Assembly: GCF_004114975.1 (NCBI RefSeq)
Contig: NZ_CP030052.1
Location: 868,001 to 932,000, forward strand
Length of the DNA: 64,000 nt
Origin: Bradyrhizobium guangdongense
Lineage (GTDB): Bacteria > Pseudomonadota > Alphaproteobacteria > Rhizobiales > Xanthobacteraceae
Direction of reading: 5' to 3'
Shown here: one piece after another, positions 9,174 through 17,431 of the stretch
Layout of the letters: each line of letters starts with the position of its first letter
How positions within the stretch are numbered: position 1 is the first letter of the stretch
The notes under the pieces: generated by a model
The model's database searches: none
What the model saw: the letters and a program-made list of their open reading frames with translations, nothing else
Told to the model about the DNA's origin: nothing
Program-made: the position numbers and the translations under genes

Positions 9174-9470
9174 TTATCCTCGTCGCGTTTCCTGCGACGG
9201 ATCTGGGATCAGCTTGAGGCGTATCGCCTTGATGATACCCTGGACGCGGGTCCTCGTAGCAAGCTTTCGCAGGGCGTTCTTATGATAATTGACCGTATTC
9301 TCGCTGATCTTCAGTTCCCTCCCAATTGCCCAAGACGATCTCCCTTCTGCCGCGAACTGCAGGCATTGTTTTTCGCGCTCGGATAGCTTTATTGACGTAT
9401 CGTGGCTCATGTTTGAGGCGCTCCGTATCAAGATCAGATCGCAATGCCGAGACAGCAAGCCCCATGCCAA
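9174..9470 (-). pseudogene. LuxR-type helix-turn-helix fragment (quorum-sensing regulator C-terminus)
   Basis: A 98-residue frame whose residues 27-88 are a GerE/LuxR DNA-binding domain: IKLSEREKQCLQFAAEGRSSWAIGRELKISENTVNYHKNA, shown here only as the region, followed by KLATRTRVQGIIKAIRLKLI. The style (NTVNYHKNALRKL) is that of acyl-homoserine-lactone LuxR proteins, which normally have about 170 further N-terminal residues. None are visible upstream in any frame. I call it a truncated gene; a stand-alone helix-turn-helix protein is possible. The right-hand end of the broken IS701 copy abuts its 3' side. Confidence 0.6.
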
Positions 9471-11141
9471 TGGGGGGTTGAGAAAATCAGGCGGGAGGAA
9501 ATGATTGAGAAAGGGCGGACGATCGATTTGCGTCCCCTTAGCGGTCGAAGCATTACGACATAGGTCGGAAGCTCAACGTCCCCTTTGCAGCATCGGCTAC
9601 AATGATCGATATCGATCAAGAAGAGCGCGGCCTAGAACGGGACCGTTTTGCTCTCTTCTTCTGCGGCGACAGCGCGGTGTGTAACTGAACAGTGTCCGCT
9701 GCGTTCACGAGGATATGAAAGCTCCCTACCACGATACGTGCTGGAAGATGCGTCGCACCATCATGAGCAAGTCGCGAACTCGGATCGTCTCGAGGCTGAC
9801 CAGAGCTAAGACTGCTGAGTCGATTAGGATTACCGGTTGCCGAATGGATGCGCCTTTTTGACTTTCTGCCACCCAGATCCACCATCCTGTCATCCGCCGC
9901 GATCGGCTCGCGGCGGAAATACGCCATGCTTGGGTCATAGGGCATATGGTGCAGCTGCATAAGGCCGGATGCTTATAGTAGGGGTAGACGTTCGCGCCCG
10001 TGGTCCACAGCACGATCCTGGCGTCGACCCGGTCCGCAAGCTCACAAACCTGCCAAAGCGCGATTGCGCCGCCTCCTGGTCCGGCTTAAGTTGCGGAAGC
10101 CGTGGAAATACCAGGAAGATTTGCTCTATTGGCTTGGCCCTGGACTTGCAATTCAGAGAAGTAGCAGGATTCTCCACCGTCTTGAGCTCGAGGTTGATGA
10201 AGGTGTCGGTTCGACGTTCGGCGAGCTCCCGTCGTGAAGTTCGACCTCGACAGCAGCGCCGCTTAGTTGGTGTAGGAAGGTCAGTGGGTTTCCTTCATCG
10301 CGTTGGCATAGACGCCGCTGAATGTCCTCCGGCGTTATGGCATGAAAGGCGCGACGTTCTCCTCACGAACTCCGAATCCGAGTAGTCGTGGATTGCCTAA
10401 AATCGCTGGTGCAGCTTTGAGTCCGGCTCGGACAGGTTGGTGCGGTCCTCGGCAAGCGCAGGTCCTTCCTTTCCGTGTAACCGGACAGGCAGACGTCGGC
10501 GATCAGTGCGGTCAGGATCTGTAAGGGTGCTTGCGCAGCCAGCGAAGCGACAGGAGCGTTGAGCAAGCGGGCGATCCTGCTTCTGGCTCTGCTCGCATCA
10601 TTATCAATGCGGAAGGGGGTTGCCGAAACCTCGAAGGTGTCTAGTGCATGCGCCCTATTGCATTGTCGTATATCCTGGCAAAGAAACCGAACCGCTTCGG
10701 CCATGGGAGGGCCGCGGGCTATCGGCCAAAGTGCGGTACCGCTGACCTCGCCCTGTCCCTTGACGGCAGCGTGAGTAAGCGCCAGCACAATGCATATGCT
10801 CCCATCGGCATTCCCATTGTTAAAACGGAAAGCAACTTCGGTTGGTCATGTGAAGCGTACGATACAATTTTTGCTGAGCTAACTCAGAGCGCAGCTGGCT
10901 TCTAAGAGCGTCTTGCGCCATTCGTCGCAGATCAAAGCATGATCGAGATCTCACATGATATCAAACGCTGGTTGCTGGTCCTGGTTTCCAAATTGCTTTA
11001 CATCTCCCGCCATGTCGACGAGTTCAGAATGTTGCGCTTCAAATCTCGCAGATCAAGCGCGTCTCATTGCGACGAGAAGCCAAAAAGCCGGAAGGTCTAG
11101 TGGCTCTGCACAGTGATTTTGACGTGTTGCGCGTCCGGCGG
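9471..11141. other. 1.7-kb stretch with no supportable gene
   Basis: Only short overlapping frames occur here. The minus strand has two patches that read slightly like coding sequence: about 9700-10060, with LWTTGANVYPYYKH followed in the next frame by MQLHHMPYDPSMAYF, and about 10430-10700. They are broken by frame changes and I do not recognise them. A decayed minus-strand gene is the most I would suggest. No RNA gene or terminator was seen. Confidence 0.4.
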
Positions 11142-11399
11142 TCAGATTAGCTCCGGCAGGCTCTTGGGATCAACGAGGACCTCGATGCTGCGGGGTATCC
11201 TTGGCTGCCGTCTGATTAGGCCAGCTCGTTCCAGAGTCAGCACCATCTGGTGAACCGAAGGCGGGCTGACGCGAAAATACTCTTGCATGTCGGTTTCCGC
11301 CGGGGCCCTGCGGTGCAGCCGCGTATAGAGGTGGATGAAGGCAAGGTATTGCCCCTGTTTGGGCGTGAAGGTTTTTGCCGAAGGACTCACGCCGGCCAT
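11142..11399 (-). CDS. LexA-type winged-helix DNA-binding protein, small
   Basis: The ATG at 11399 ([19 protein letters not shown]) gives 85 residues. The body matches the LexA N-terminal winged helix: [53 protein letters not shown], then the wing ([13 protein letters not shown]). It has no LexA protease domain. Such single-domain proteins are usually annotated as LexA- or MarR-like regulators of unknown target. It is back-to-back with the broken IS630 transposase on the other strand, so it could be a passenger of that element; that is inference. Confidence 0.7.
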   Translation of the reverse strand: MAGVSPSAKTFTPKQGQYLAFIHLYTRLHRRAPAETDMQEYFRVSPPSVHQMVLTLERAGLIRRQPRIPRSIEVLVDPKSLPELI

Positions 11400-11419
11400 C
11401 CGATTCAGTTGTACGTGCG

Positions 11420-12533
11420 TGCCTCGATCAAGGAAACTCAGCCAAGTCGAGCGCACCGAACTCAAGACCCTGCTCAGCGGCGGCAAGCATGCGTCCCGCA
11501 AGCTCAAGCGAGCGCAGATTTTGCTGGCTGCCGATGCCGGGGTCGGCGACGAGGAGATCGCCAGAAGTGTCGGCGTGGGCGGCTCGACCGTGTACCGGAC
11601 TAAGCGACGCTTCGTGGAACGCAATCTGGAGCGGGCGCTGAGCGAAGAGCCGCGTCCCGGGGCGGAGCGCAAACTCACGGGCAAGGAAGAAGCCTTGCTG
11701 GTGGCCACCGCCTGTGCCGGTCCGCCGGAGGGCCGTGCCCGCTGGACGCTCAAGCTGCTGGCAGGTGCGCTGGTCAAGCTCACCGAGCACAAGAGCCTGT
11801 CGCACGAGACGGTTCGGCGGCGCCTGGTCGAAAATGACCTCAAACCCTGGCGCAAGGACATGTGGTGCATTCCGCAGATCGATGGCGAATACGTCGCCCG
11901 CATGGAGGACGTGCTGGATCTTTACGCCAAGCCGTCCAATCCCGAGCGGCCGGTGGTGTGCTTCGATGAAAGCCCGGTGCAGCTCATCGGCGAGGCGCGC
12001 TAGCCAATCCCGGCCGAGCCCGGGCGGCTCAAACGTTACGATTACGAGTATCGTCGCAACGGTACGGTCAGTCTCTTCGTCCTGCTTGACGTGCATCGTC
12101 CCTGGCGCAAGGTCAAAGTCACCGAGCGGCGCGCGGCAGAAGACTACGCCCAATGCATGCGCGAGCTCGTCGACATCCATTATCCGACGCCGAGACCATC
12201 CGGGTCGTCCAGGACAATCTATCGACTCATTCTGCCGGCGCCCTCTATCAGGCGTTCCCGCCTGCCGAAGCCCGACGGATCTTGCGGCGGCTCGAGTTCC
12301 ACTACACCCCCAAACGCGCAAGCTGGCTCAACATGGTCGAGATCGAGATCGGCGTCTTGCGGGGACAGTGCCTCGATCGCAGGATCGATGACCCCAAGCG
12401 GCTGCGCCGCGAAATCGCCATTTGGGAACGCCAGAGGAATGCCGCACGCTCCCGCATCAAATGGATGTTCACGACAGACAGGGCCCGCGCCAAAATGGGC
12501 CGCGCCTATCCCGACACTTCCAAAGAGTCATAA
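11420..12533 (+). pseudogene. IS630-family transposase, broken by a stop and a frameshift
   Basis: Homology starts around 11440 ([26 protein letters not shown]) with the paired helix-turn-helix region, then reaches the first DDE aspartate ([11 protein letters not shown], about 11960). An in-frame TAG at 12001-12003 stands where the family has Gln (EAR-Q-PIPAEPGR). After PIPAEPGR the frame stays open to about 12180, where one base is missing (HYP-DAETIRVVQDN). The rest, with VQDNLSTH and the Glu region SWLNMVEIEIGVL, lies in the next frame to 12533. All three catalytic residues survive, but in a gene that cannot be read through. Confidence 0.85.
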
Positions 12534-12944
12534 TAATTGTGCAGAGACACTAGTACGGCCAGCACACTATCTGGCAAACGGGGACGAACTCGCAAAAGTT
12601 CCGCAGCTGACCGCCACCCATTGCGCGCGCAGTCAAACCGGCTGGCCGCCGCAGATTCCGAGTGCGTACGTCAGATCGTGGACGGCATGCTGCGAGAGGC
12701 CAAACCCGACAATAACACGATCTACAGCCTGGCTGGCAAGGAGATAACCACAGCGCGATCTGCCGAGCTGGCGACTAAGCCTAACGCATTCAAGCGTGGA
12801 GCACGGAATGGCGGCGACGATAGAGCACGTCGCCACCTTCATGCGCCGAGGACTCGGCCCTACGTTGCAAACAACGTCAATTTCCTGCGCGCCGCATTTG
12901 CCGTCGCTGAACTTTGTTCGCAGTGATGCTGTGACTTAAGCGTA
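12534..12944. other. Intergenic, nothing recognised
   Basis: This stretch lies between the IS630 remnant and the stop of the ComA-like gene. A plus-strand frame of 129 codons spans most of it, but it has no ribosome site, no recognisable domain and a composition like neighbouring noncoding sequence. I see no gene. Confidence 0.4.
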
Positions 12945-13742
12945 TCACTCGGCGAGAATGGAATAATTGACAGCGCGACCTATCCCGCGACGCAAACCCT
13001 CCAGTCTCAGGGCCTGCCCGGGCGCGATATTGGCAAGATTGACATCCGGGCCGAAATCCTGCAGCAGGCCGACATGTTGTTTTGGGTAGCGGTACGGATC
13101 AGCCTCAATCAAAATTCGTTCGAACCAAGGCGCGGCCGCCAGCGCCTTGAGCAGATCGGGCGCGCTTTTTGCAGCCATGTCTATCTCGGACTGCTCCACG
13201 ATAATATGGTCGACGCCTCGATTGGTTAACGAAGTGACGAGACCTTCAAGTTCTTCCATCCGCATCGGCTGCTCGGGGTTCTTACGCCCAAATTCGTAGA
13301 TAACCGAAAGCCCAAGGCGCTGAAAGCGCTCGATGAACGAAAGACGCTCGTTGTCGTTCAGCGTGATGTAATTTTCCGAAATCTCCAGAGAAGTGAAGCC
13401 GATCGAACACAGATGACTACTGAAGCGATCGATTTCGTTGCGCTGATAAGCATATTCGAACAGAATGCCGCCTGAATAGCAGTTCACTCCCGAGTCGCGG
13501 TACAGTTTGACGATCCGCTGCACGACCGGTTTTGGCAAAAGCAGTGCGTTCATCGCATAGATCTTGGCGAAGTCGATATACTCGGCCGCGCAATCAAGCA
13601 GATCGGCCACGCCTCGCTCTCCCGTCCAACCGAAGCCGTCCGGACCGTAGTCGATAACCGCTGTCATCCCTCGCTTGCGGGGTTTCCCCTGGCGCGCGGG
13701 GGGAACAAAGCCATCGTCGTGCGATTGCATCTCACTCATCAA
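12945..13742 (-). CDS. Phosphosulfolactate synthase (ComA) family protein
   Basis: A TIM-barrel enzyme of 265 residues in the ComA family, whose characterised members add sulfite to phosphoenolpyruvate to make phosphosulfolactate (coenzyme M or sulfolactate synthesis). Family landmarks are KPRKRGMTAVIDYGPD (about 21-36), YIDFAKIYAMNALLL, the YSGGILFEYA strand, LEISENYITL, VIYEFGRK, VEQSEIDMAA and ILIEADPYRYPKQHV. It is last in a three-gene minus-strand operon, its start overlapping the stop of prpF by four bases (ATGA at 13739-13742). No other coenzyme M genes are present, so the reaction here is unknown; a carbon-sulfur bond-making or bond-breaking lyase is the natural guess. Confidence 0.75.
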   Translation of the reverse strand: MMSEMQSHDDGFVPPARQGKPRKRGMTAVIDYGPDGFGWTGERGVADLLDCAAEYIDFAKIYAMNALLLPKPVVQRIVKLYRDSGVNCYSGGILFEYAYQRNEIDRFSSHLCSIGFTSLEISENYITLNDNERLSFIERFQRLGLSVIYEFGRKNPEQPMRMEELEGLVTSLTNRGVDHIIVEQSEIDMAAKSAPDLLKALAAAPWFERILIEADPYRYPKQHVGLLQDFGPDVNLANIAPGQALRLEGLRRGIGRAVNYSILAE

Positions 13743-14941
13743 GCTATCTTTCTGGCCAGAGCAGCGGCCAGCTCCTCAAACTTCCGTCGGCGAATATACA
13801 CGGCCCCATCCATAATGATCCGTGCCGTACGCTCGATTTGCGCGCTCTCGATGATCGGGCCACTTGCTCCCTGAGCGATACTCGAGGCTACTCGCAGCAC
13901 GCCGCTCGGATGGCCAAGTCGGACGTTCTGCAACGGCTTGCCGATGGCTGCCGCAACTACCGAGTTCGGGACCGAGCAGGCCACTGCGGTACACACCGCA
14001 CCGGTGACGGCGAGCGCCTTGTGGGGGCGCTGCATGGCGAGCTGCCGAACGCAGATATCGATGTCCGATGCCGCGACCTCATGGCCACCAATAGCCGAAT
14101 AGGACCTCGGCGGCGAGACCATTATTACACGCGGAATGTTTGGGCTTTTGGTGCGGGCCTCGGCTTGATCTGTCACCAGACCGAGTTTAACAGCCGCCCA
14201 TCCCCTAACCTGCTCCAAGCGGGACATTAGCATTTCGTTGATGCGTAGCGCGTCCGGCGACTCGGTGCCGACTGCCCCGACATCGACCGCGTTGACAAAA
14301 ACGAATGGTGTGGCCGCGTCGATCAGTGACACTTCAATGGTCTTGCCATCGATCGATATAGCTTCGCGAGCGCGCCCCGTGGGCAATAGCTTGCCTGATA
14401 CGGCGCCGGCACAATTGCCGAAATCTAAACGGATCGGCGCCCCCGTATCGGGCACACCGGCGATTGCGCAGTCGCCGTCTGACAGCGGCTCACCATCGCG
14501 AACCGGAATGCGGGATACCACGACCTGCCGAGTATTGGTGTTATATATCCGCACAATCGTTTCTGGCTCGACCGCATCGATCAAACCGCGACGGATAGCG
14601 AACGGCCCGACCGCGGCAAGCATGTTACCGCAGTTGCCACCTGTCGAAACCGAAGGATTATCAATGCCGACTTGGTAGAATGTATACTCGATCTCGGCAT
14701 CCGGGCGCGACGACAACTTCACGACGGCGGCCTTGCTGGTCAGTGGATCTGCGCCACCGATACCATCGATCTGGCGGTCGTCCGGCGATCCATACGCCGC
14801 GAGCAGGACGGCAGCCCGTTGGACTTCATCCTGCGGCAGATCGTCGTCCAGGAACACGCCCCCCCGACTGGATCCCCCGCGCATAAATGTGCAGCGGATC
14901 GGGATTTGATCTCCGCCGCCCGCATTCATTGCGGACGGCAT
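13739..14941 (-). CDS. PrpF-family isomerase (aconitate isomerase/oxalomesaconate tautomerase type)
   Basis: The enzyme has 400 residues from the ATG at 14941 (MPSAMNAGGGDQIPIRCTFMRGG); the frame extends further upstream but into the PrpD gene. PrpF proteins have a diaminopimelate-epimerase-like fold and move double bonds or change cis/trans geometry in tricarboxylates. Landmarks are FMRGGSSRGGVFLDDDLP near the start, GIGGADPLTSKAAVV, SVSTGGNCGNMLAAVGPFAI with the conserved Cys, and RLGHPSGVLRVAS near the end. It starts 19 bases after the PrpD stop and overlaps the ComA-like gene, so all three should be co-transcribed from the promoter at 16.4 kb. Confidence 0.85.
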   Translation of the reverse strand: MPSAMNAGGGDQIPIRCTFMRGGSSRGGVFLDDDLPQDEVQRAAVLLAAYGSPDDRQIDGIGGADPLTSKAAVVKLSSRPDAEIEYTFYQVGIDNPSVSTGGNCGNMLAAVGPFAIRRGLIDAVEPETIVRIYNTNTRQVVVSRIPVRDGEPLSDGDCAIAGVPDTGAPIRLDFGNCAGAVSGKLLPTGRAREAISIDGKTIEVSLIDAATPFVFVNAVDVGAVGTESPDALRINEMLMSRLEQVRGWAAVKLGLVTDQAEARTKSPNIPRVIMVSPPRSYSAIGGHEVAASDIDICVRQLAMQRPHKALAVTGAVCTAVACSVPNSVVAAAIGKPLQNVRLGHPSGVLRVASSIAQGASGPIIESAQIERTARIIMDGAVYIRRRKFEELAAALARKIA

Positions 14942-14960
14942 GACCGGATCGACGTTTGCG

Positions 14961-16373
14961 TTATGCTGCTCGAAGCGACGGCCCATTATCCACCACGGCA
15001 GCTTGAGGAACGACATCGGCCTTGGGTTGCTTTTCGAGCGACATCATGAGGTCGCTGATTCGACGTGCTTGCTTCTCTTCGATCACCATAGTCGTCATCG
15101 CCAAGAACTTCGCTTCCAGCTCGTCGGAGGTGAGAGGATTGGACGGTTCACCCTTCGGCTCGAGGGAGCTGCGAGTCACGACTTTGCCGTTCTTCAGCGC
15201 GATGTCGATCTGAGCCTGACGTCCGCCCAGTCCATAGGCCGCCTCCTTCTGCAACTCGATCTTCCCCATGCCCTCGTGGACAGCCGCCTGCTTGTAGCCG
15301 TCCCAATATTCCTTCAGGCCATTCTTTCCGGAGGCCAACGCCAGCGCGATGCTAAATTGCGTGCTGCCCATCGCCGCATTGAGGTTGGTAACTTTTGGCT
15401 TTGACGCCTGACGAATCGCAAGCTCGCTCATATGAACGGTAACACGATCGACATTGTCGAGACGCACGCCGTCGAGCGCGAACGCATCCTGCGCGAGGTC
15501 GATCGGGCCGTGGGCATATCGGCACGCCGCATGTGGCTTGAATCCGACTTCCATGATCGCGAAATGCTTGCCGAGGTTGTCTTGCAAGTCGTCGAGGCGG
15601 ACACTGTCCGTGAAGGCATTCAAGAAGCCCTCGCGCGACTCTAGCACTTTCTTAGGACCGCTGAAGCCGCGGCTCGCCATGATCGCCGCGAGAACGCCGT
15701 TAAAGGCGGACTTACCGGGGCTAAAGGGTTTTGCCATGCAAGGATCGTCGAGATATGACTGAATGCCCGCCGACTGCATGCAAGCCAATCCGATGGCCCA
15801 GGCGATCTGTTCAGCATTGCAGCCCAGAAGCTTCGCGCACATAGCAGCAGCACCGATGGCTGAAACGGTTCCAGTCGTGTGATAACCGCGCTGGCGGTGA
15901 CCGGGATTGATCGCTTTCGCGATTCGGATTGCCACGTCATAGCCTGCAACAACCGCCGTGAGGACGTCTTTACCTGAAGCGCCCGACAGTTCCGAAATTG
16001 CAAAGGCTGCCGGAACGAGAACGGAACCGGCCTTTATCAATCCAGAGCCATGCGCGTCGTCCAGCTCGATTCCGTGCCCCATCATCGCATTAACGAGCGC
16101 AGCATTGGGCGTCGGCACTTTCATGCCATGGCCAATGATGGTGCTCTGCGGCGTGCCGGCCCACTCTTTGACAAGCTCGATGACTTTATTTGCTGGCTCG
16201 CTGATAGCGGATGCAGCAATTTCATTACCAACGCCATCGCGCAGGATCAGCTTCGCCTTGTTGCTGACGTCAGCGGGAATTTCCTCGAACTTGAGCAAAG
16301 CAACGTGCTCAGCGAAACGCATCGTTAGGCCGATGAGGGCCTCAGATTGCTGGGGGGTCGACACAGAGGTCAT
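14961..16373 (-). CDS. MmgE/PrpD family protein (2-methylcitrate dehydratase/aconitate decarboxylase type)
   Basis: The ATG at 16373 (MTSVSTPQQSE) gives 470 residues with a GGAG ribosome site 8 bases before. Family features are DGVGNEIAASA near residue 50, GHGIELDDAHGSGLIKAGSVLVPAA (about 105-130), GYDVAIRIAKAINPGHRQRGYHTTGTVSAIGAAA, KPFSPGKSAFNGVLAA and KPHAACRYAHGPID. Members dehydrate 2-methylcitrate or act on cis-aconitate and other polycarboxylates. It is the first gene of the operon with PrpF and the ComA-like enzyme and lies directly behind operator site B. True methylcitrate-cycle function is unlikely because prpB and prpC are absent here. Confidence 0.87.
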   Translation of the reverse strand: MTSVSTPQQSEALIGLTMRFAEHVALLKFEEIPADVSNKAKLILRDGVGNEIAASAISEPANKVIELVKEWAGTPQSTIIGHGMKVPTPNAALVNAMMGHGIELDDAHGSGLIKAGSVLVPAAFAISELSGASGKDVLTAVVAGYDVAIRIAKAINPGHRQRGYHTTGTVSAIGAAAMCAKLLGCNAEQIAWAIGLACMQSAGIQSYLDDPCMAKPFSPGKSAFNGVLAAIMASRGFSGPKKVLESREGFLNAFTDSVRLDDLQDNLGKHFAIMEVGFKPHAACRYAHGPIDLAQDAFALDGVRLDNVDRVTVHMSELAIRQASKPKVTNLNAAMGSTQFSIALALASGKNGLKEYWDGYKQAAVHEGMGKIELQKEAAYGLGGRQAQIDIALKNGKVVTRSSLEPKGEPSNPLTSDELEAKFLAMTTMVIEEKQARRISDLMMSLEKQPKADVVPQAAVVDNGPSLRAA

Positions 16374-16393
16374 CGAAAGGCTCCACAAAGATG

Positions 16394-16434
16394 ATGGTAG
16401 TAGTGCATAATACTATCATTTGGCGATGTGTCAA
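16394..16434 (-). promoter_or_regulatory. Promoter and operator of the PrpD-PrpF-ComA operon (site B)
   Basis: On the minus strand TTGACA (16434-16429) and TATTAT (16412-16407) are separated by 16 bases, a good sigma-70 promoter. The inverted repeat ATGGTAGTAG-N7-TACTATC (16394-16417) overlaps the -10 element; its flanking bases extend the arms to ATGGTAGTA against ATGATAGTA. The same half-sites, spacer length and TTGACA occur at site A (3638-3677). The binding protein is unknown; the IclR regulator at 18.6 kb is one candidate. Confidence 0.7.
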
Positions 16435-16573
16435 CGCTATCGGGTCTGAGCTCATGATGCGATCTCGCCCGCGGATTTCAGACGTGGCTCTGCTACAACT
16501 ACTCATCTTGGCCTTTTAAGCTATCGGAACTGAACTTCCCGATGACGAAGCCATTGAAGGAGACGTCGCAAAT

Positions 16574-17175
16574 CTAAGAAAAAGAGCGTGCGAGCGCCTT
16601 CAGGCAAGCATCGGCGGATATCGAAAGCTCCGCTGGGGCCGCTCTTTGATGCGTCGTTGCTGTGATTTTTCTGTGCGCATCCAGAAGACCCCAGATAGCG
16701 CAGGTAACGCTCGTCAGGGAGCGACGATGGCTTGCTGAGAGGCCTTCAATTCCACAGCAGCTGGTCGGCGACTCTGTTGGCTGGACGCACAAGTAGCCGC
16801 GCAGGACGTCCGAGAGCCACGCTTTGGGATCATCATCGGTCATCTTGCAGGTTCGATGATCGTGTAGACGCCCTCTAGCACGGTGATTACCGGCGTCTGA
16901 GCCGGCGAAGGTCGAGTTTCATCTGCCGGCCGACACCCTCGCGCTGTTCAGCAGCGTTGTTGGTGAGGGAAGCGGGTGAACGCGGCCCACCGGTTCAGCA
17001 GCAAGTTGATCGCTTTCGCGATGTCGGCGCGGTGCGCCGTTCGCCGGCGAATCCCTCGATCACCCCCGCGGTCGCCAGCGCAGTCGACGAACAGCTTGTC
17101 GCCGGCCGCACGCGACTGGCGCATCGCAAACCTCTCCGTCAGCATCCCGGAATTGTAGCGAGATCGTGTCGGCAT
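16574..17175 (-). pseudogene. Decayed IS66 tnpC tail joined to an IS21 istA fragment
   Basis: On the minus strand 17175-17080 reads MLTERFAMRQSRAAGDKLFVDCAGD, the segment before the first catalytic Asp region of IS21 transposases (AAGDKLFVDYAGD). It runs directly into IAKAINLLLNRWAAFTRF (about 17030-16970), which is the C-terminal part of IS66 TnpC. After a frame change MTDDDPKAWLSDVLRGYL at 16843 matches the IS66 DPQAWLADVL helix. Two different elements have therefore been joined and have decayed. The flanks to 16440 and 17370 hold no gene. Confidence 0.55.
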
Positions 17176-17394
17176 CTGAGCGACCGGCGAAGAAGCTGCG
17201 CTATCGCCGCTCCTACCAACAGCGCGGAGGTCGGCATGCGCGCGAGGACTGTGCGTAATCTCGATACTTCGCTCAGCCTCTTCATCCTGGAAATGGATTC
17301 CGAGATTCTATTCTCGGGCGACGTCGGCATACCAGGGCGGGCACGGGACGACGTTTTTAGAGTTTGACGATCTCGTGCAATCTGTGCTCCACTA

Positions 17395-17408
17395 CGTACA
17401 AATGTACG
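17395..17408. promoter_or_regulatory. Palindrome upstream of the Bug-protein gene, possible operator
   Basis: CGTACA-AA-TGTACG is a perfect six-base inverted repeat 24 bases before the ATG at 17432, followed by another ACGTACG at 17413-17419. A TTGACG sequence (17364-17369) upstream could be a -35 element. An operator for the nearby IclR regulator is plausible but untested. Confidence 0.4.
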
Positions 17409-17431
17409 CTGAACGTACGAGCGGAGACAGC

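Noticed and set aside
9616..10385. Overlapping frames of 95-138 codons on both strands
   Set aside because: They contradict each other, change frame and match no family I know; noted only as possible decay.
16616..16640. tts-box-like core TCGAAAGCTCCGC
   Set aside because: It lies inside the decayed IS66 tnpC, lacks GTCAGC and is far from the secretion genes.
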